From assembly GCF_000224065.1 (NCBI RefSeq), contig NZ_AFWT01000002.1:62001-126000 (forward strand): a stretch of DNA of 64,000 nucleotides, written 5' to 3'. Origin of the DNA: Thiorhodococcus drewsii AZ1 (lineage in GTDB: Bacteria; Pseudomonadota; Gammaproteobacteria; Chromatiales; Chromatiaceae). The number at the start of each line of letters is the position of its first letter. Position 1 is the stretch's first letter. The position numbers and the translations under genes were made by a program. Shown in pieces: positions 1 to 11,951 of the stretch. Below the pieces are notes generated by a model, which was not told the origin of the DNA, made no database searches, and saw only the letters and a list, made by a program, of their open reading frames with translations.

Positions 1-1889
<1,889 letters not shown>

Positions 1890-1975
1890 GAGGGTTTCGA
1901 GCCATTCGGCGCAATAGGCATTCGCGATTGCGCCCTACTCAAACGCCGGTTCGAGGCCTGGCTCCCGACAGAGGG

Positions 1976-2069
1976 TCGGGTGACGGCTGGCAGGGGTGTC
2001 GACGGCATGGATGCCGTCGTCAAGCCTCCAGGGATGGATTTACGGCGTCCCCAGCCAGCCGTTACCCGA
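1976..2069. repeat. Inverted-repeat (REP/MITE-like) intergenic element
   Basis: The 349-base gap between acnA and purB is dominated by a structured element. A 19-base left arm (1976-1994) is matched with two mismatches by an inverted right arm (2051-2069). Inside, 2001-2008 and 2011-2018 form a perfect 8-bp palindrome (GACGGCAT, GG, ATGCCGTC). It has no coding frame worth calling. The shape is that of a mobile or repetitive extragenic palindrome; copy number elsewhere in the genome cannot be judged from this window. It could also fold in the acnA 3' transcript. Confidence 0.6.
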
Positions 2070-2100
2070 TCCGGGAGTGCCCGCTTATTTCGTGGCCTGA

Positions 2101-3612
<1,512 letters not shown>

Positions 3613-3684
3613 CAGATCCCGACCCTCAGCGGAAAAGATCGACCTCGGCCCAAAGTCGAGCGCGATCGATATTTCGAGCGCAAT

Positions 3685-3720
3685 AAAAAAGGCCGATCAT
3701 GCCAAGGCATGATCGGCCTT
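3685..3720 (-). terminator. Rho-independent terminator (minus-strand ompA-family gene; possibly also purB)
   Basis: A perfect 15-bp stem (AAGGCCGATCATGCC / GGCATGATCGGCCTT, two-base loop) at 3689-3720 is preceded on the plus strand by A6 (3685-3690). Read on the minus strand this is a stem followed by U6, a classical terminator for the leftward OmpA-family gene. In the other direction there are only two T, so it would be weaker for purB. Confidence 0.85.
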
Positions 3721-3859
3721 ACCACAAGCCTCGGTCGGGGGGGTGAGGCTCACTGGACCTGAGTTGGCACCGGGTCTTAAGCGACCCCAATACCAAAAAA
3801 TCGGGAATGTAGTGCGAGATTTATTCTGGCGCTGGTGACTGACATAAGGGAGCGCCGAG

Positions 3860-3911
3860 CTGGAGGCCTATGCCACGCCGCAGAGGATGCAGCGTGCGCA
3901 GCGGCCTCCAG
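3860..3911. repeat. Nested inverted repeat between terminator and ompA-family gene
   Basis: CTGGAGGCC (3860-3868) is perfectly inverted as GGCCTCCAG (3903-3911), and a second pair, CACGC and GCGTG, is nested inside. It begins 12 bases past the stop of the leftward OmpA-family gene, so it lies in that gene's 3' untranslated RNA ahead of the U-tract terminator. Possible roles are RNA stabilisation or a second terminator. The rest of the 3613-3923 gap shows nothing else. Confidence 0.5.
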
Positions 3912-3923
3912 TTTCACCGAAGA

Positions 3924-4502
3924 TCAACCTTCGTAATCGGCCTTGATGGTCACGCGACGCTGCTCGACGGAGTAGATGTCGACGCCAGGCAGCATGTCGA
4001 GCTCACCACGGCTCTCGACGGACATGATGTCCTCGGAAGGAATACCACGGCTGATCATGTAGTCATGCACGGTCTCGGCACGACGCATGCCCAGCTGATA
4101 GTTGTAGGCCTCGGAACCCTTGGCATCGGTGTGACCGACCAGGGAGATCTTCTCGCGCACCGGGGTATCGTTGACCTGTGCGATGTAGTTGTCGAGACGC
4201 TGCAGTTCGCCATCGTTGACGATGTTCTCGAGCCGGTACTTGTCGAACTCGAAGTTCAGACGAACGTTGAATTCCTTCGGAACCGGAGCAGGGGCCACGC
4301 AAGGCTCCAGATCGTTCGGGCCGTGCAGACTCTGCCAGCACTCGCCGTAATTGGTGACCCAAGCGGTGCCTTCCGGCTTGGCCGACCAGAAATGCTCGTT
4401 GTTGTAGTCGCCTGCAACGGCCATGGGGGCAGCCAGCACCGCCGCCACCGCGAACGGAGCCGCCAGCGAGGCAAGGCGTAAAGTGTTCTTTTGTTTGCGC
4501 AT
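3924..4502 (-). CDS. OmpA-family outer membrane / peptidoglycan-binding protein
   Basis: A 192-residue exported protein with an N-terminal signal peptide (basic MRKQKNTLR, hydrophobic core, cleavage near AVAGDY). The C-terminal two thirds are an OmpA/MotB peptidoglycan-binding domain: VRLNFEFDKYRLENI opens it, LVGHTDAKGSEAYNYQLGMR holds the NxxLSxxRA-like helix region, and VESRGE and EQRRVTI follow. There is no eight-strand beta barrel, so it is a periplasmic or membrane-associated anchor to the cell wall rather than a pore. AGGA lies 8 bases upstream of the ATG. It is transcribed alone to the terminator at 3685-3720. The exact role is not recognised. Confidence 0.85.
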   Translation of the reverse strand: MRKQKNTLRLASLAAPFAVAAVLAAPMAVAGDYNNEHFWSAKPEGTAWVTNYGECWQSLHGPNDLEPCVAPAPVPKEFNVRLNFEFDKYRLENIVNDGELQRLDNYIAQVNDTPVREKISLVGHTDAKGSEAYNYQLGMRRAETVHDYMISRGIPSEDIMSVESRGELDMLPGVDIYSVEQRRVTIKADYEG

Positions 4503-4950
4503 CTTTCGTTTCCTGTTCAGGTGGGTGGAGAGGATCGAATCGGGAATCCTGGCTTATCGCTGAAATGCACGTCAGTAAAAAACAACAGCGTCGTGATTTT
4601 TTTCTTTAGCGCCGCAATTCCGCTCTCCCGAAACTGAAATCCAAAATAATTGGGTGCGGGCGGCGATGGATCGACCGCTCTGGGACACAGACATTTTAGC
4701 CCACAACAGGAACATAAGTGCAACTTTTTTATAGTTTAGATGTATATTTGCAACGATCGTTATCCCAATACAACAAACAGCCGAACAGCCGAGCTAACAG
4801 CGGCCTTCGGCGCACACGAACCGGCATTGAAAGCCGTGACCATTTCACAACAGACCCGGCAAACAGGGCATTGAAGCGGCGGCCAACAGCAGACATTTTC
4901 AGATATCGGCAACAACCGCCCATCTCAATGTTTTCACCCGGAACCGATCC
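4503..4950. other. AT-richer divergent intergenic region
   Basis: No supported gene. This stretch separates the leftward ompA-family gene from the rightward gene at 4951 and is noticeably more AT-rich than its surroundings. On the minus strand TTGCAC followed 19 bases later by TAAAAT (plus positions about 4693-4722) is a weak sigma70-like candidate giving a leader of about 190 bases. Short open frames here lack ribosome sites and family resemblance. Confidence 0.4.
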
Positions 4951-5472
4951 ATGCAGCTAGAGTCCGCTTTTGACGACCGCATCCTCGGGGCCTCGAAAGG
5001 GCCGATGACGCTCGATCGAAGCAATCTGATCCGACATGCCAGCGCCCTTATGGCAAGCCAATCGCGCCGAGAGCTCGTACTGTTCGGACGAGACCTCGAC
5101 CCCCAACTCTATGACAGCCAACCATTTCTCGATGGCGTCAGACGGCTCGCCCTGCATCGCCCGTCGATCTGCGTTCGGATTCTTCTGTTCGACACACGCA
5201 AGGCGACAGGCGCCGGTCATCGTCTGATCGAGTTAAGCCGAAAGCTCACCTCCCGCATCGCCATCCAGCGCGTCTGCGAGGACGACCGCGAACGGCTCGA
5301 CGCCTTCCTGATCGCGGACGAGCGCGGCTATATCCGACGGCGTCTGGCCGATACCATGGAGGCCGTCGCCGATTTCGACAACCCCCAGGAGTCGCGCCTA
5401 CTGCGGATGGATTTCGAGCAGATGTGGGAGCGCAGCAGCCCAGACACAGAGATGCGACGCCTCTTCCTGTGA
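4951..5472 (+). CDS. DUF7931-type conserved protein
   Basis: A 173-residue soluble protein starting at ATG 4951, with a GGAA run about 8 bases upstream. It resembles the family of uncharacterised domains sometimes fused to GNAT acetyltransferases (DUF7931, from memory). Visible marks are the early helix SNLIRHASALMASQSRREL, the strand VLFGRDLDPQLYD, the strand VRILLFDTRKA and the strand DAFLIADERGYIRR, an alternation reminiscent of phospholipase D-like half-domains but without an HKD motif. It ends in an acidic helix (MDFEQMWERSS). No function is assigned. It lies 71 bases ahead of the lipase-like gene and may be cotranscribed with it. Confidence 0.7.
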   Translation: MQLESAFDDRILGASKGPMTLDRSNLIRHASALMASQSRRELVLFGRDLDPQLYDSQPFLDGVRRLALHRPSICVRILLFDTRKATGAGHRLIELSRKLTSRIAIQRVCEDDRERLDAFLIADERGYIRRRLADTMEAVADFDNPQESRLLRMDFEQMWERSSPDTEMRRLFL

Positions 5473-5543
5473 CCGATCGCTGATATCGACGCCCTCGCCG
5501 TTATTCCATGTGTTCCCGAGAATCCCGCCCGAGCCAACGCACC

Positions 5544-6623
5544 ATGCACACGCATCCCCCCACACCCAGAAGCCCGATCGGACGCCTCGGATGGCGACGA
5601 CTGACGGCGATCAGCATCCTCGCGATCGGGGCCGTCACCCTGGGATGGACCTGGTGGGCCGAGGCTCATCCTCGCCAAGAGCGGGCACTGCGCGTCTTCG
5701 TCCATCAGCAACTCGAACAGCTCTTTCCAGAGTCCATGTCGATCGAGCGGGATAGCTGGTATGGGCTCATCGAACGACGCCCCGCAACCCCCGAAACGCC
5801 TGCACGGGTTCTGCTGGTTCACGGGCTGGACGAGCCAGGCACAATCTGGGACGACCTCATTCCCGCACTCGACAAGGCGGGCCTGAGCGTCTGGGAGTTC
5901 CGCTATCCGAACGATCAGGGCGTCGATCAGAGCACCCGATACCTGGCGAAACTCTGGCCGCAGCTCCCAAAGGACCTGCCCATCGCACTGATCGGACACA
6001 GCATGGGCGGACTGGTGATCCGTGACTTCGTGACGACCTGGCTGACACCAAGCGCCGGAGCGACACACGTGCAAAGCGCCCCTCTTCTCGGAGTCATTCT
6101 GGTCGGCACCCCAAATCATGGGTCAGAGTGGGCGCGATTGCGTGTCTGGCTGGAATTGCGCGATCACCTGAGCGGCGAGCGCGAGCGGCGCTTCTCACTC
6201 TTCTCAGCACTACGCGACGGAACCGGGGAGGCGAAAATCGACCTGCGACCCGGAAGCGATTTCCTCGAAGCACTCAACGCCCGACCCTGGCCGGCAGAAA
6301 TCCCCATCCAACTGATCGGAGGACGCCTGATCCGACCCACGGAAACGATGGAACAGAGCATCGCAACCATCGGGGGCGAACTTGGATCGGACGAGTTGAC
6401 GAAACGACTGGGCGACTGGTGGTCCAGTCTCGACAAGGGGCTGGGTGACGGGGTCGTAACGCGCGCATCGCTCAGCCTTCCGAACGCAGATCCACCGATC
6501 CTCGTCGAGGGCTCTCACCGAAGGATACTGCTGCGTGCCCGAAGCGGAGACCCGCAACCGCCAGCGATCGCCCCCATTCTGAAAACACTGGAACACTGGA
6601 TCGTCGCCAGACGCAACCACTGA
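5544..6623 (+). CDS. Membrane-anchored alpha/beta hydrolase (lipase/esterase-like)
   Basis: About 359 residues. A basic N-terminus is followed by a single hydrophobic segment (about residues 18-37, AISILAIGAVTLGW), suggesting a membrane anchor or uncleaved signal. The hydrolase core shows the oxyanion strand VLLVHGLDEPG, the nucleophile elbow IALIGHSMGGLVIRD (Ser in GHSMG) and VGTPNHGSEWARL, typical of triacylglycerol-lipase or PGAP1-like hydrolases; a late His in EGSHRRIL could complete the triad. The substrate is unknown. The start is uncertain: ATG 5544 was preferred for its Arg-rich leader, but ATG 5508 is in frame and neither has a clear ribosome site. Confidence 0.8.
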   Translation: MHTHPPTPRSPIGRLGWRRLTAISILAIGAVTLGWTWWAEAHPRQERALRVFVHQQLEQLFPESMSIERDSWYGLIERRPATPETPARVLLVHGLDEPGTIWDDLIPALDKAGLSVWEFRYPNDQGVDQSTRYLAKLWPQLPKDLPIALIGHSMGGLVIRDFVTTWLTPSAGATHVQSAPLLGVILVGTPNHGSEWARLRVWLELRDHLSGERERRFSLFSALRDGTGEAKIDLRPGSDFLEALNARPWPAEIPIQLIGGRLIRPTETMEQSIATIGGELGSDELTKRLGDWWSSLDKGLGDGVVTRASLSLPNADPPILVEGSHRRILLRARSGDPQPPAIAPILKTLEHWIVARRNH

Positions 6624-6636
6624 CTCGGAGCAAGCC

Positions 6637-8178
6637 TCAAGGTACAGCCTGATCCCCAACGCGCCGAATCCGCCCGTCGAGACGCGGAGCGATCACACCC
6701 TGCTTACGGATGGCCTGGATGAGCAGGTCCGAAATCAGCCGACCGGTCATCACCGGTTCGACCATCGCCGTAAAGACGGCATAGCCGTCGCCACCCGCCG
6801 CCAGAAAGTCCGACACCACGACAGAATAGAGCCGACCCGGATCGATGGGCCGACCCGCGATAGAAGCAGACCTGAGATCGCGCCCAGCGATCTCGTAACG
6901 CACCCCAGAGACCTGCAGAAAGCCCCCGGGGCTATCCTCGGGATCCATGGAAGCGCTACGCTCCAGGGCATCGAGGATCTGCCTTCCGCTCAACCGCCCC
7001 ACGACCAGTTCGTTCCTGAACGGAAACGCCTGATAGATCTGCTTGAGCGAAATGCGTCCACGCGGAATGTCGGCACGAAAGCCACCGGCGTTGAAAAAGG
7101 CGACATCCGAGCCCGTCTCGGAACGCGCCAGGTCGGCCAGGAAATCGCCGAAGACCGCCTCGCCACGTCGAATATCCCCGCGCCGGGCGCTCAGATCGAC
7201 CCGGGTCTCACCAATCTCCTCGCCCAGACCGGCCTCCGCCTGATCGACGATCCGCGCGATCTCACGCGCCATCTCCGGATCCTCGGGCAGACTCGCCTCG
7301 ATCGGAATCAGACGATAGCCCCCCTGACGCATCGCCCCATCTCGACACACCAGATCCATCCGGCCGAGCCACTCGCCACGCTCGCCAGCCTGCAGGATGG
7401 GCACACCGGACTGGACGACCGGCTGCTGCAGCACATGATGGTTGTGACCACCGACGATGAGGTCGATCCCCCCCACCGAGTCGGCCAGACGTCTGTCCTG
7501 GGCCAGCCCTAGATGAGAGAGCACCACGACCAGATCGGCCCGATCGCGCAACTTCGGCACCAGCCGACGCGCCACGGCGACCGGATCCTCGACCTTCACC
7601 CCAACACTGTTGCGCGGATGGGTCGTCAGCAGCAGTTCGGGTGTGACGAGACCGACCACGGCAACCTTGATGCCCTCCTCGTCCAACAGAATCGAATCAG
7701 GGGTCGGCAGCGGCTCGGGGACGACACGCACGTTCGCAGCAAGAAAGGGAAATCCCACCTGCCCCGCCAAACGACGGAAAACGTCCAGCCCATAGTCGAA
7801 TTCGTGATTTCCCATGACCGCTGCGTCGAGGCCCATCCGATCGAACATCAGCACATCGGGCACACCCTGAAAAAGGGTCGAGGTCAGGGTTCCCTGCAAC
7901 AGATCCCCCGCGAACAGCAGCAGAACCGGACGTCCGGAATCCTCCGCGCGCACCCGAGTGACCACCTCGGCCAGACGCGCGAGACCTCCCCGGAATGCCT
8001 GGCCATCCAGATCCCGGAAGGGCTCCAGTTGACCGTGGAAATCATTGAAATGAAGAATCGTCAGTTCATCGCCCGAACGGCAACCGGCCAGCGTGGACCG
8101 CGCGCCGAAGGCGGCAATGACGAAGAGTAGAACAACCGTCGAGCGCCAGCGGATCCACATAGCCAAGGACCTGCACAT
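6637..8178 (-). CDS. Periplasmic 5'-nucleotidase / UshA-family metallophosphoesterase
   Basis: About 513 residues with an N-terminal signal segment (VVLLFVIAAFGARSTLA). The N-terminal calcineurin-like domain holds the dimetal motifs: ILHFNDFHG, LLFAGDLLQG, MGNHEFDYG, VVLSHLG and VGGHNHHVL. The C-terminal 5_nucleotid_C domain supplies the substrate-binding part (FFNAGGFRADIPRG, FPFRNELVV, YSVVVSDFLAAGGDGY). Enzymes of this type hydrolyse nucleotides or related phosphoesters in the periplasm. An ATG at 8178 and another in frame at 8160 are both possible; AGG 9 bases upstream slightly favours 8160. It converges with the lipase-like gene, leaving only 13 bases between stops. Confidence 0.92.
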   Translation of the reverse strand: MCRSLAMWIRWRSTVVLLFVIAAFGARSTLAGCRSGDELTILHFNDFHGQLEPFRDLDGQAFRGGLARLAEVVTRVRAEDSGRPVLLLFAGDLLQGTLTSTLFQGVPDVLMFDRMGLDAAVMGNHEFDYGLDVFRRLAGQVGFPFLAANVRVVPEPLPTPDSILLDEEGIKVAVVGLVTPELLLTTHPRNSVGVKVEDPVAVARRLVPKLRDRADLVVVLSHLGLAQDRRLADSVGGIDLIVGGHNHHVLQQPVVQSGVPILQAGERGEWLGRMDLVCRDGAMRQGGYRLIPIEASLPEDPEMAREIARIVDQAEAGLGEEIGETRVDLSARRGDIRRGEAVFGDFLADLARSETGSDVAFFNAGGFRADIPRGRISLKQIYQAFPFRNELVVGRLSGRQILDALERSASMDPEDSPGGFLQVSGVRYEIAGRDLRSASIAGRPIDPGRLYSVVVSDFLAAGGDGYAVFTAMVEPVMTGRLISDLLIQAIRKQGVIAPRLDGRIRRVGDQAVP

Positions 8179-8364
8179 CAAGGACGGAAACGAAAAGAGG
8201 CCTGATACGCGCCGGACGCTCGTTCAGACCGCACGCAGGGGCAACGATCAGGAATGTGGACAAATGACGTGAAGAGTGACGCCAAACGTCCAACAGCAGA
8301 TTCAGGGAAGTGACGGATCGGGTCGCACTGCATTCGCGGCGCGACCCGACTTCAAGCTCGGCGC

Positions 8365-9051
8365 TTAGTTCAACGGAGCCATGTGACGCATCCACGCGGG
8401 CATCGGCCGAGCGATCGGTGCAGCCTGCGCGGGAGCAGCCTCAGCCTTGACAGGCTCAGCAGCCGGAGCAGCGTCAGCCTCGGCAGACTCGGCAGCCGGA
8501 GCGGCCTCAGCCTCGGCAGGCTCAGCAGCCGGAGCAGCCTCAGCCTCGGCAGGCTCAGCAGCCGGAGCAGCCTCAGCCTCGGTAGGCTCAGCAGCCGGAG
8601 CAGCCTCAGCCTCGGCAGACTCGGCAGCCGGAGCAGCTTCAGCCTCGGCAGACTCGGCAGCCGGAGCAGCTTCAGCCTCGGCAGACTCGGCAGCCGGAGC
8701 AGCTTCAGCCTCGGCAGACTCGGCAGCCGGAGCAGCCTCAGCCTCGGCAGACTCAGCAGCCGGAGCGGCCTCAGCCTCGGTAGGCTCAGCAGCCGGAGCA
8801 GCCTCAGCCTTGGCAGGCTCAGCCGGCGCCGCTGGCTGAACCAGCGCCACTTCACCAACCCGGGCCAGGTTCGCCGAAACCTGGGCCTGATCGAGCGACC
8901 CACGATTAACGACGAGAACCTCATGAGAAACTGTGTAGATCCCACCCAGAACCATCAACAGCGCCCAGACAGCGACGACGGTTACGCCCGCATTGTACTC
9001 ATCCAGCATGGCCTTGAATTTAGCAAAACGACCAGCCACGACTTCATTCAT
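8365..9051 (-). CDS. Single-pass membrane protein with Ala/Pro/Glu 11-residue tandem repeats
   Basis: A 228-residue protein. The N-terminal part has a short amphipathic stretch (RFAKFKAMLDEYN), then one transmembrane helix (VTVVAVWALLMVLGGIY) and a linker. After this come eleven copies of an 11-residue unit of the pattern PAAE(S/P)(A/T)EAEAA, plus a degenerate first unit, and a C-terminal tail PIARPMPAWMRHMAPLN. The repeat is acidic and probably extended, like spacer or cell-wall-spanning regions of TonB-type proteins, although no TonB domain follows. The start ATG 9051 has AGGA 8 bases upstream; two earlier in-frame ATGs lack one. I do not recognise a family; the repeat could inflate false database matches. 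Confidence 0.7.
   Translation of the reverse strand: MNEVVAGRFAKFKAMLDEYNAGVTVVAVWALLMVLGGIYTVSHEVLVVNRGSLDQAQVSANLARVGEVALVQPAAPAEPAKAEAAPAAEPTEAEAAPAAESAEAEAAPAAESAEAEAAPAAESAEAEAAPAAESAEAEAAPAAESAEAEAAPAAEPTEAEAAPAAEPAEAEAAPAAEPAEAEAAPAAESAEADAAPAAEPVKAEAAPAQAAPIARPMPAWMRHMAPLN
8446..8820. repeat. 33-bp tandem repeat array inside the Ala/Pro/Glu protein gene
   Basis: About eleven near-identical 33-bp units. Variants differ at a few positions (for example AGCAGCTTC against AGCAGCCTC, and TCGGCAGAC against TCAGCAGGC), and blocks of identical variants sit next to each other, as expected from slippage or unequal recombination. The length is a multiple of three, so copy-number changes keep the frame. 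Confidence 0.9.
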
Positions 9052-9305
9052 TAGGTGCATCCTCATGTTCGGATAACGATAAATTGAAAAATTGCTTGCA
9101 ATCAGCTAAGCCTTCCTAGGCTGCCTGAACGGGCGATTCGGTTCAAGCGAGATCGTGAGATTCGAGCACCCGCGCGAAGAGACCAAGATCCACATCCGAC
9201 AAACCGTTCGCTGAATGCTCCAGGTCATGTGTCGGTTTCATTAATCCTCAAGATTGAGTCAGCCCGAGGACGCCCAGCACCTCCGTGCGCTATATTTTCA
9301 CGGTT

Positions 9306-9339
9306 GTTTAGCGGCGTTATCAACCAACCAGCGCTAAAC
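9306..9339. promoter_or_regulatory. Perfect dyad in the ppsA upstream region
   Basis: GTTTAGCG (9306-9313) and CGCTAAAC (9332-9339) form a perfect 8-bp inverted repeat 140 bases upstream of ppsA. A TATATT (about 9290) just before it is a possible -10 element. It could be an operator or a leader hairpin; I could not match it to a known regulator. The rest of the 427-base gap (9052-9478) shows no gene. Confidence 0.35.
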
Positions 9340-9478
9340 GCTCGCGGCTACGCCCCCGCCTCTGCAATCGCCTCAGCCGAATCGCCCCAATACGGGCGTA
9401 CGCCGTCGGCGTCCCGCCGAGCGCCGCATGATCTCACAAGATGACCTTACGAATTTTAGCGACCGGAGAACGAACACG

Positions 9479-11854
9479 ATGACCGACTACGTCCGCTGGC
9501 TGAGCGACCTTGGGATGAACGACGTACCCATCGTTGGAGGTAAGAACGCCTCCCTCGGCGAGATGATCCAAAATCTAACTCATCTCGGGGTACAAGTCCC
9601 TGGCGGTTTTGCGACCACAGCCGACGCCTATCGCGACTTTCTCGCACGCGACGGGCTGGACGAACGCATCCAATCGGTTCTGGATGCGCTGGACGTGGAA
9701 GACGTCACCGCGCTAGCCGAAGCCGGCCCACGCATTCGCGGCTGGGTCATGGAGCAGCCCTTCCCGCCCGAACTGGATGCCGCCATCAACGCCGCCTACG
9801 AGAAACTGACCGCCGAGGCCGGAACCGATGCGGTATCCTGGGCCGTGCGCTCGTCGGCCACCGCCGAGGACCTGCCGGACGCCTCTTTCGCCGGCCAGCA
9901 GGAAACCTTCCTCAACGTCCAGGGCATCGACAACATCAAATACCGGATCAAGGAGGTCTTCGCCTCCCTGTTCAACGACCGCGCCATCGCCTATCGCGTT
10001 CACCAAGGCTTCGAGCATCGCCACGTCGCCCTGTCCGCCGGCATCCAGCGCATGGTGCGCAGCGACCTGGCCGCCTCGGGCGTCATGTTCACGCTCGACA
10101 CCGAGTCCGGCTTCCGCGACGCCGTCTTCATCACCTCCAGCTACGGCCTGGGTGAGATGGTGGTCCAGGGCGCGGTCAACCCGGACGAGTTCTACGTCCA
10201 CAAGCCCACGCTTCAGGCCGGCCGGCCGGCCATCCTGCGCCGCACCGTCGGCGACAAGGCCATCCGCATGGTCTACAACGCGCCGGGCGCCGACTCCTAC
10301 GTCAAGACCGAGCCGGTCCCGGAAGAGATGCGTCCCCTGTTCAGCATCACCGACGCCGAGATCGAGGAGCTGGCCAAGCAGGCGATCCAGATCGAGCAGC
10401 ACTATGGTCGACCGATGGACGTCGAATGGGCGAAGGACGGCACCGACGGCAAGATCTATGTCGTCCAGGCCCGTCCCGAGACGGTCCAGAGCCGCACCGG
10501 TAACGTCATCGAGCGCTATATGCTGCGACAGAAGGGACCGGTCCTGACCAACGGGCGCAGCATCGGCAGCCGTATCGGCGCAGGCAAGGCGCGTATCGTC
10601 GAAAGCATTGCCGACATGCATAAGGTCGAGGCCGGCGATGTGCTCATCACCGACATGACCGACCCGGACTGGGAACCGGTCATGAAGCGCGCTGCCGCCA
10701 TCGTCACCAACCGTGGCGGTCGCACCTGCCATGCAGCCATCATCGCCCGCGAGCTGGGCGTGCCCGCCGTGGTCGGCTGCAACAACGCCACCGACGTGGT
10801 CAAGGACGGACAGGAGGTCACCGTCAGCTGCGCCGAGGGCGACACCGGCTACATCTACGACGGCATGCTGGAGTTCGACTACAAGACGGTCGAACTCACC
10901 GCCATGCCCGAGATCCCGGTCAAGATCATGATGAACGTCGGCAACCCCGACCGCGCCTTCGCCTTCTCGGCCACGCCGAACGCTGGCGTCGGTCTGGCGC
11001 GTCTCGAATTCATCATCAACAACATGATCGGCATTCACCCCAAGGCGCTGCTCGAATTCGACCAGCTCCCCGCCGACCTCAAGGCCGAGATCGCACCGCG
11101 CATCGCCGCCTACCCGAGTCCGCGCGAGTTCTACGTCACCAAACTGGCCGAGGGTATCTCGACGCTGGCCGCAGCCTTCACGCCCAACACGGTCATCGTG
11201 CGCATGTCGGACTTCAAGTCCAACGAGTACGCCAACCTCATCGGCGGCCCGCGCTACGAACCCGAGGAAGAGAACCCCATGATCGGCTTCCGTGGCGCCG
11301 GTCGCTACGTGGCGGAGAACTTCAAGGACTGCTTCGAGATGGAGTGCGAGGCACTCAAGCGCGTGCGCGACGACATGGGTTTGACCAACGTCGAGATCAT
11401 GATCCCCTTCGTGCGCACCCTGGGTCAGGCCAAGGCGGTCAGCGAGGCATTGGCGGCACAGGGTCTGGAGCGCGGCAAGAACGGACTGCGCCTCATCATG
11501 ATGTGCGAGCTGCCGTCCAACGCCGTGCTGGCCGATGAGTTCCTCGAATACTTCGACGGCTTCTCGATCGGATCCAACGATATGACTCAGCTCACCCTGG
11601 GTCTGGACCGCGACTCCAGCCTGGTCGCCGAACACTTCGACGAGCGCGACCCGGCGGTAAAGAAGATGCTGTCGATGGCCATCGCCGCTTGCCGCGCTAA
11701 GGATAAGTACGTCGGCATTTGCGGTCAGGGACCGTCCGACCACAAGGACTTCGCCGACTGGCTGCTCAAGGAAGGCATCAGCAGCATCTCGCTCAATCCC
11801 GACACGGTGATCGACACCTGGATCTATCTGGCCGAACAAGCCAAGACGCTCTGA
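9479..11854 (+). CDS. ppsA: Phosphoenolpyruvate synthase
   Basis: Converts pyruvate and ATP to PEP, AMP and phosphate: gluconeogenesis and carbon-fixation anaplerosis. The protein is 791 residues, the E. coli PpsA length being 792. The order is an N-terminal ATP-grasp-like domain ([30 protein letters not shown]), the swivelling phosphohistidine domain with [15 protein letters not shown] (active His at about base 10733) and the C-terminal TIM barrel ([47 protein letters not shown] with the proton-donor Cys). The start is ATG 9479 because GGAG (9465-9468) lies 10 bases before it; upstream in-frame codons are unsupported. Its dedicated regulator ppsR is also in this window (33.9 kb). Confidence 0.97.
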   Translation: MTDYVRWLSDLGMNDVPIVGGKNASLGEMIQNLTHLGVQVPGGFATTADAYRDFLARDGLDERIQSVLDALDVEDVTALAEAGPRIRGWVMEQPFPPELDAAINAAYEKLTAEAGTDAVSWAVRSSATAEDLPDASFAGQQETFLNVQGIDNIKYRIKEVFASLFNDRAIAYRVHQGFEHRHVALSAGIQRMVRSDLAASGVMFTLDTESGFRDAVFITSSYGLGEMVVQGAVNPDEFYVHKPTLQAGRPAILRRTVGDKAIRMVYNAPGADSYVKTEPVPEEMRPLFSITDAEIEELAKQAIQIEQHYGRPMDVEWAKDGTDGKIYVVQARPETVQSRTGNVIERYMLRQKGPVLTNGRSIGSRIGAGKARIVESIADMHKVEAGDVLITDMTDPDWEPVMKRAAAIVTNRGGRTCHAAIIARELGVPAVVGCNNATDVVKDGQEVTVSCAEGDTGYIYDGMLEFDYKTVELTAMPEIPVKIMMNVGNPDRAFAFSATPNAGVGLARLEFIINNMIGIHPKALLEFDQLPADLKAEIAPRIAAYPSPREFYVTKLAEGISTLAAAFTPNTVIVRMSDFKSNEYANLIGGPRYEPEEENPMIGFRGAGRYVAENFKDCFEMECEALKRVRDDMGLTNVEIMIPFVRTLGQAKAVSEALAAQGLERGKNGLRLIMMCELPSNAVLADEFLEYFDGFSIGSNDMTQLTLGLDRDSSLVAEHFDERDPAVKKMLSMAIAACRAKDKYVGICGQGPSDHKDFADWLLKEGISSISLNPDTVIDTWIYLAEQAKTL

Positions 11855-11865
11855 TAAGCCCCCTT

Positions 11866-11897
11866 CGATCGCCGACGGCAGCCGCTGTCGGCGATCG
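11866..11897 (+). terminator. Hairpin terminator after ppsA
   Basis: A perfect 11-bp stem, CGATCGCCGAC / GTCGGCGATCG, with a 10-base loop begins 11 bases after the ppsA stop. The downstream tract is pyrimidine-rich (ATTCTCCCCTC) rather than a pure T-run, so termination strength is uncertain. Confidence 0.65.
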
Positions 11898-11951
11898 ATT
11901 CTCCCCTCGACGCCCTTTCCGAGACCGAAAGCGGGCCTGAATCGCCCTCTA

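Noticed and set aside
4718-4960. 80-codon frame upstream of the DUF7931-type gene
   Set aside because: Lies in an AT-rich promoter region, lacks a ribosome site and overlaps the real start at 4951.
8447-8839. Ala/Ser/Gly repeat protein on the plus strand (and other frames of the repeat array)
   Set aside because: All six frames of a 33-bp repeat are open. Only the minus frame has a ribosome site, a transmembrane helix and flanking non-repeat sequence at both ends.
9713-11839. 708-codon open frame on the minus strand
   Set aside because: It is the antisense shadow of ppsA. High-GC third positions create long open frames; it has no ribosome site and its translation is Asp/Val/Gly/His-rich and unlike any protein family.
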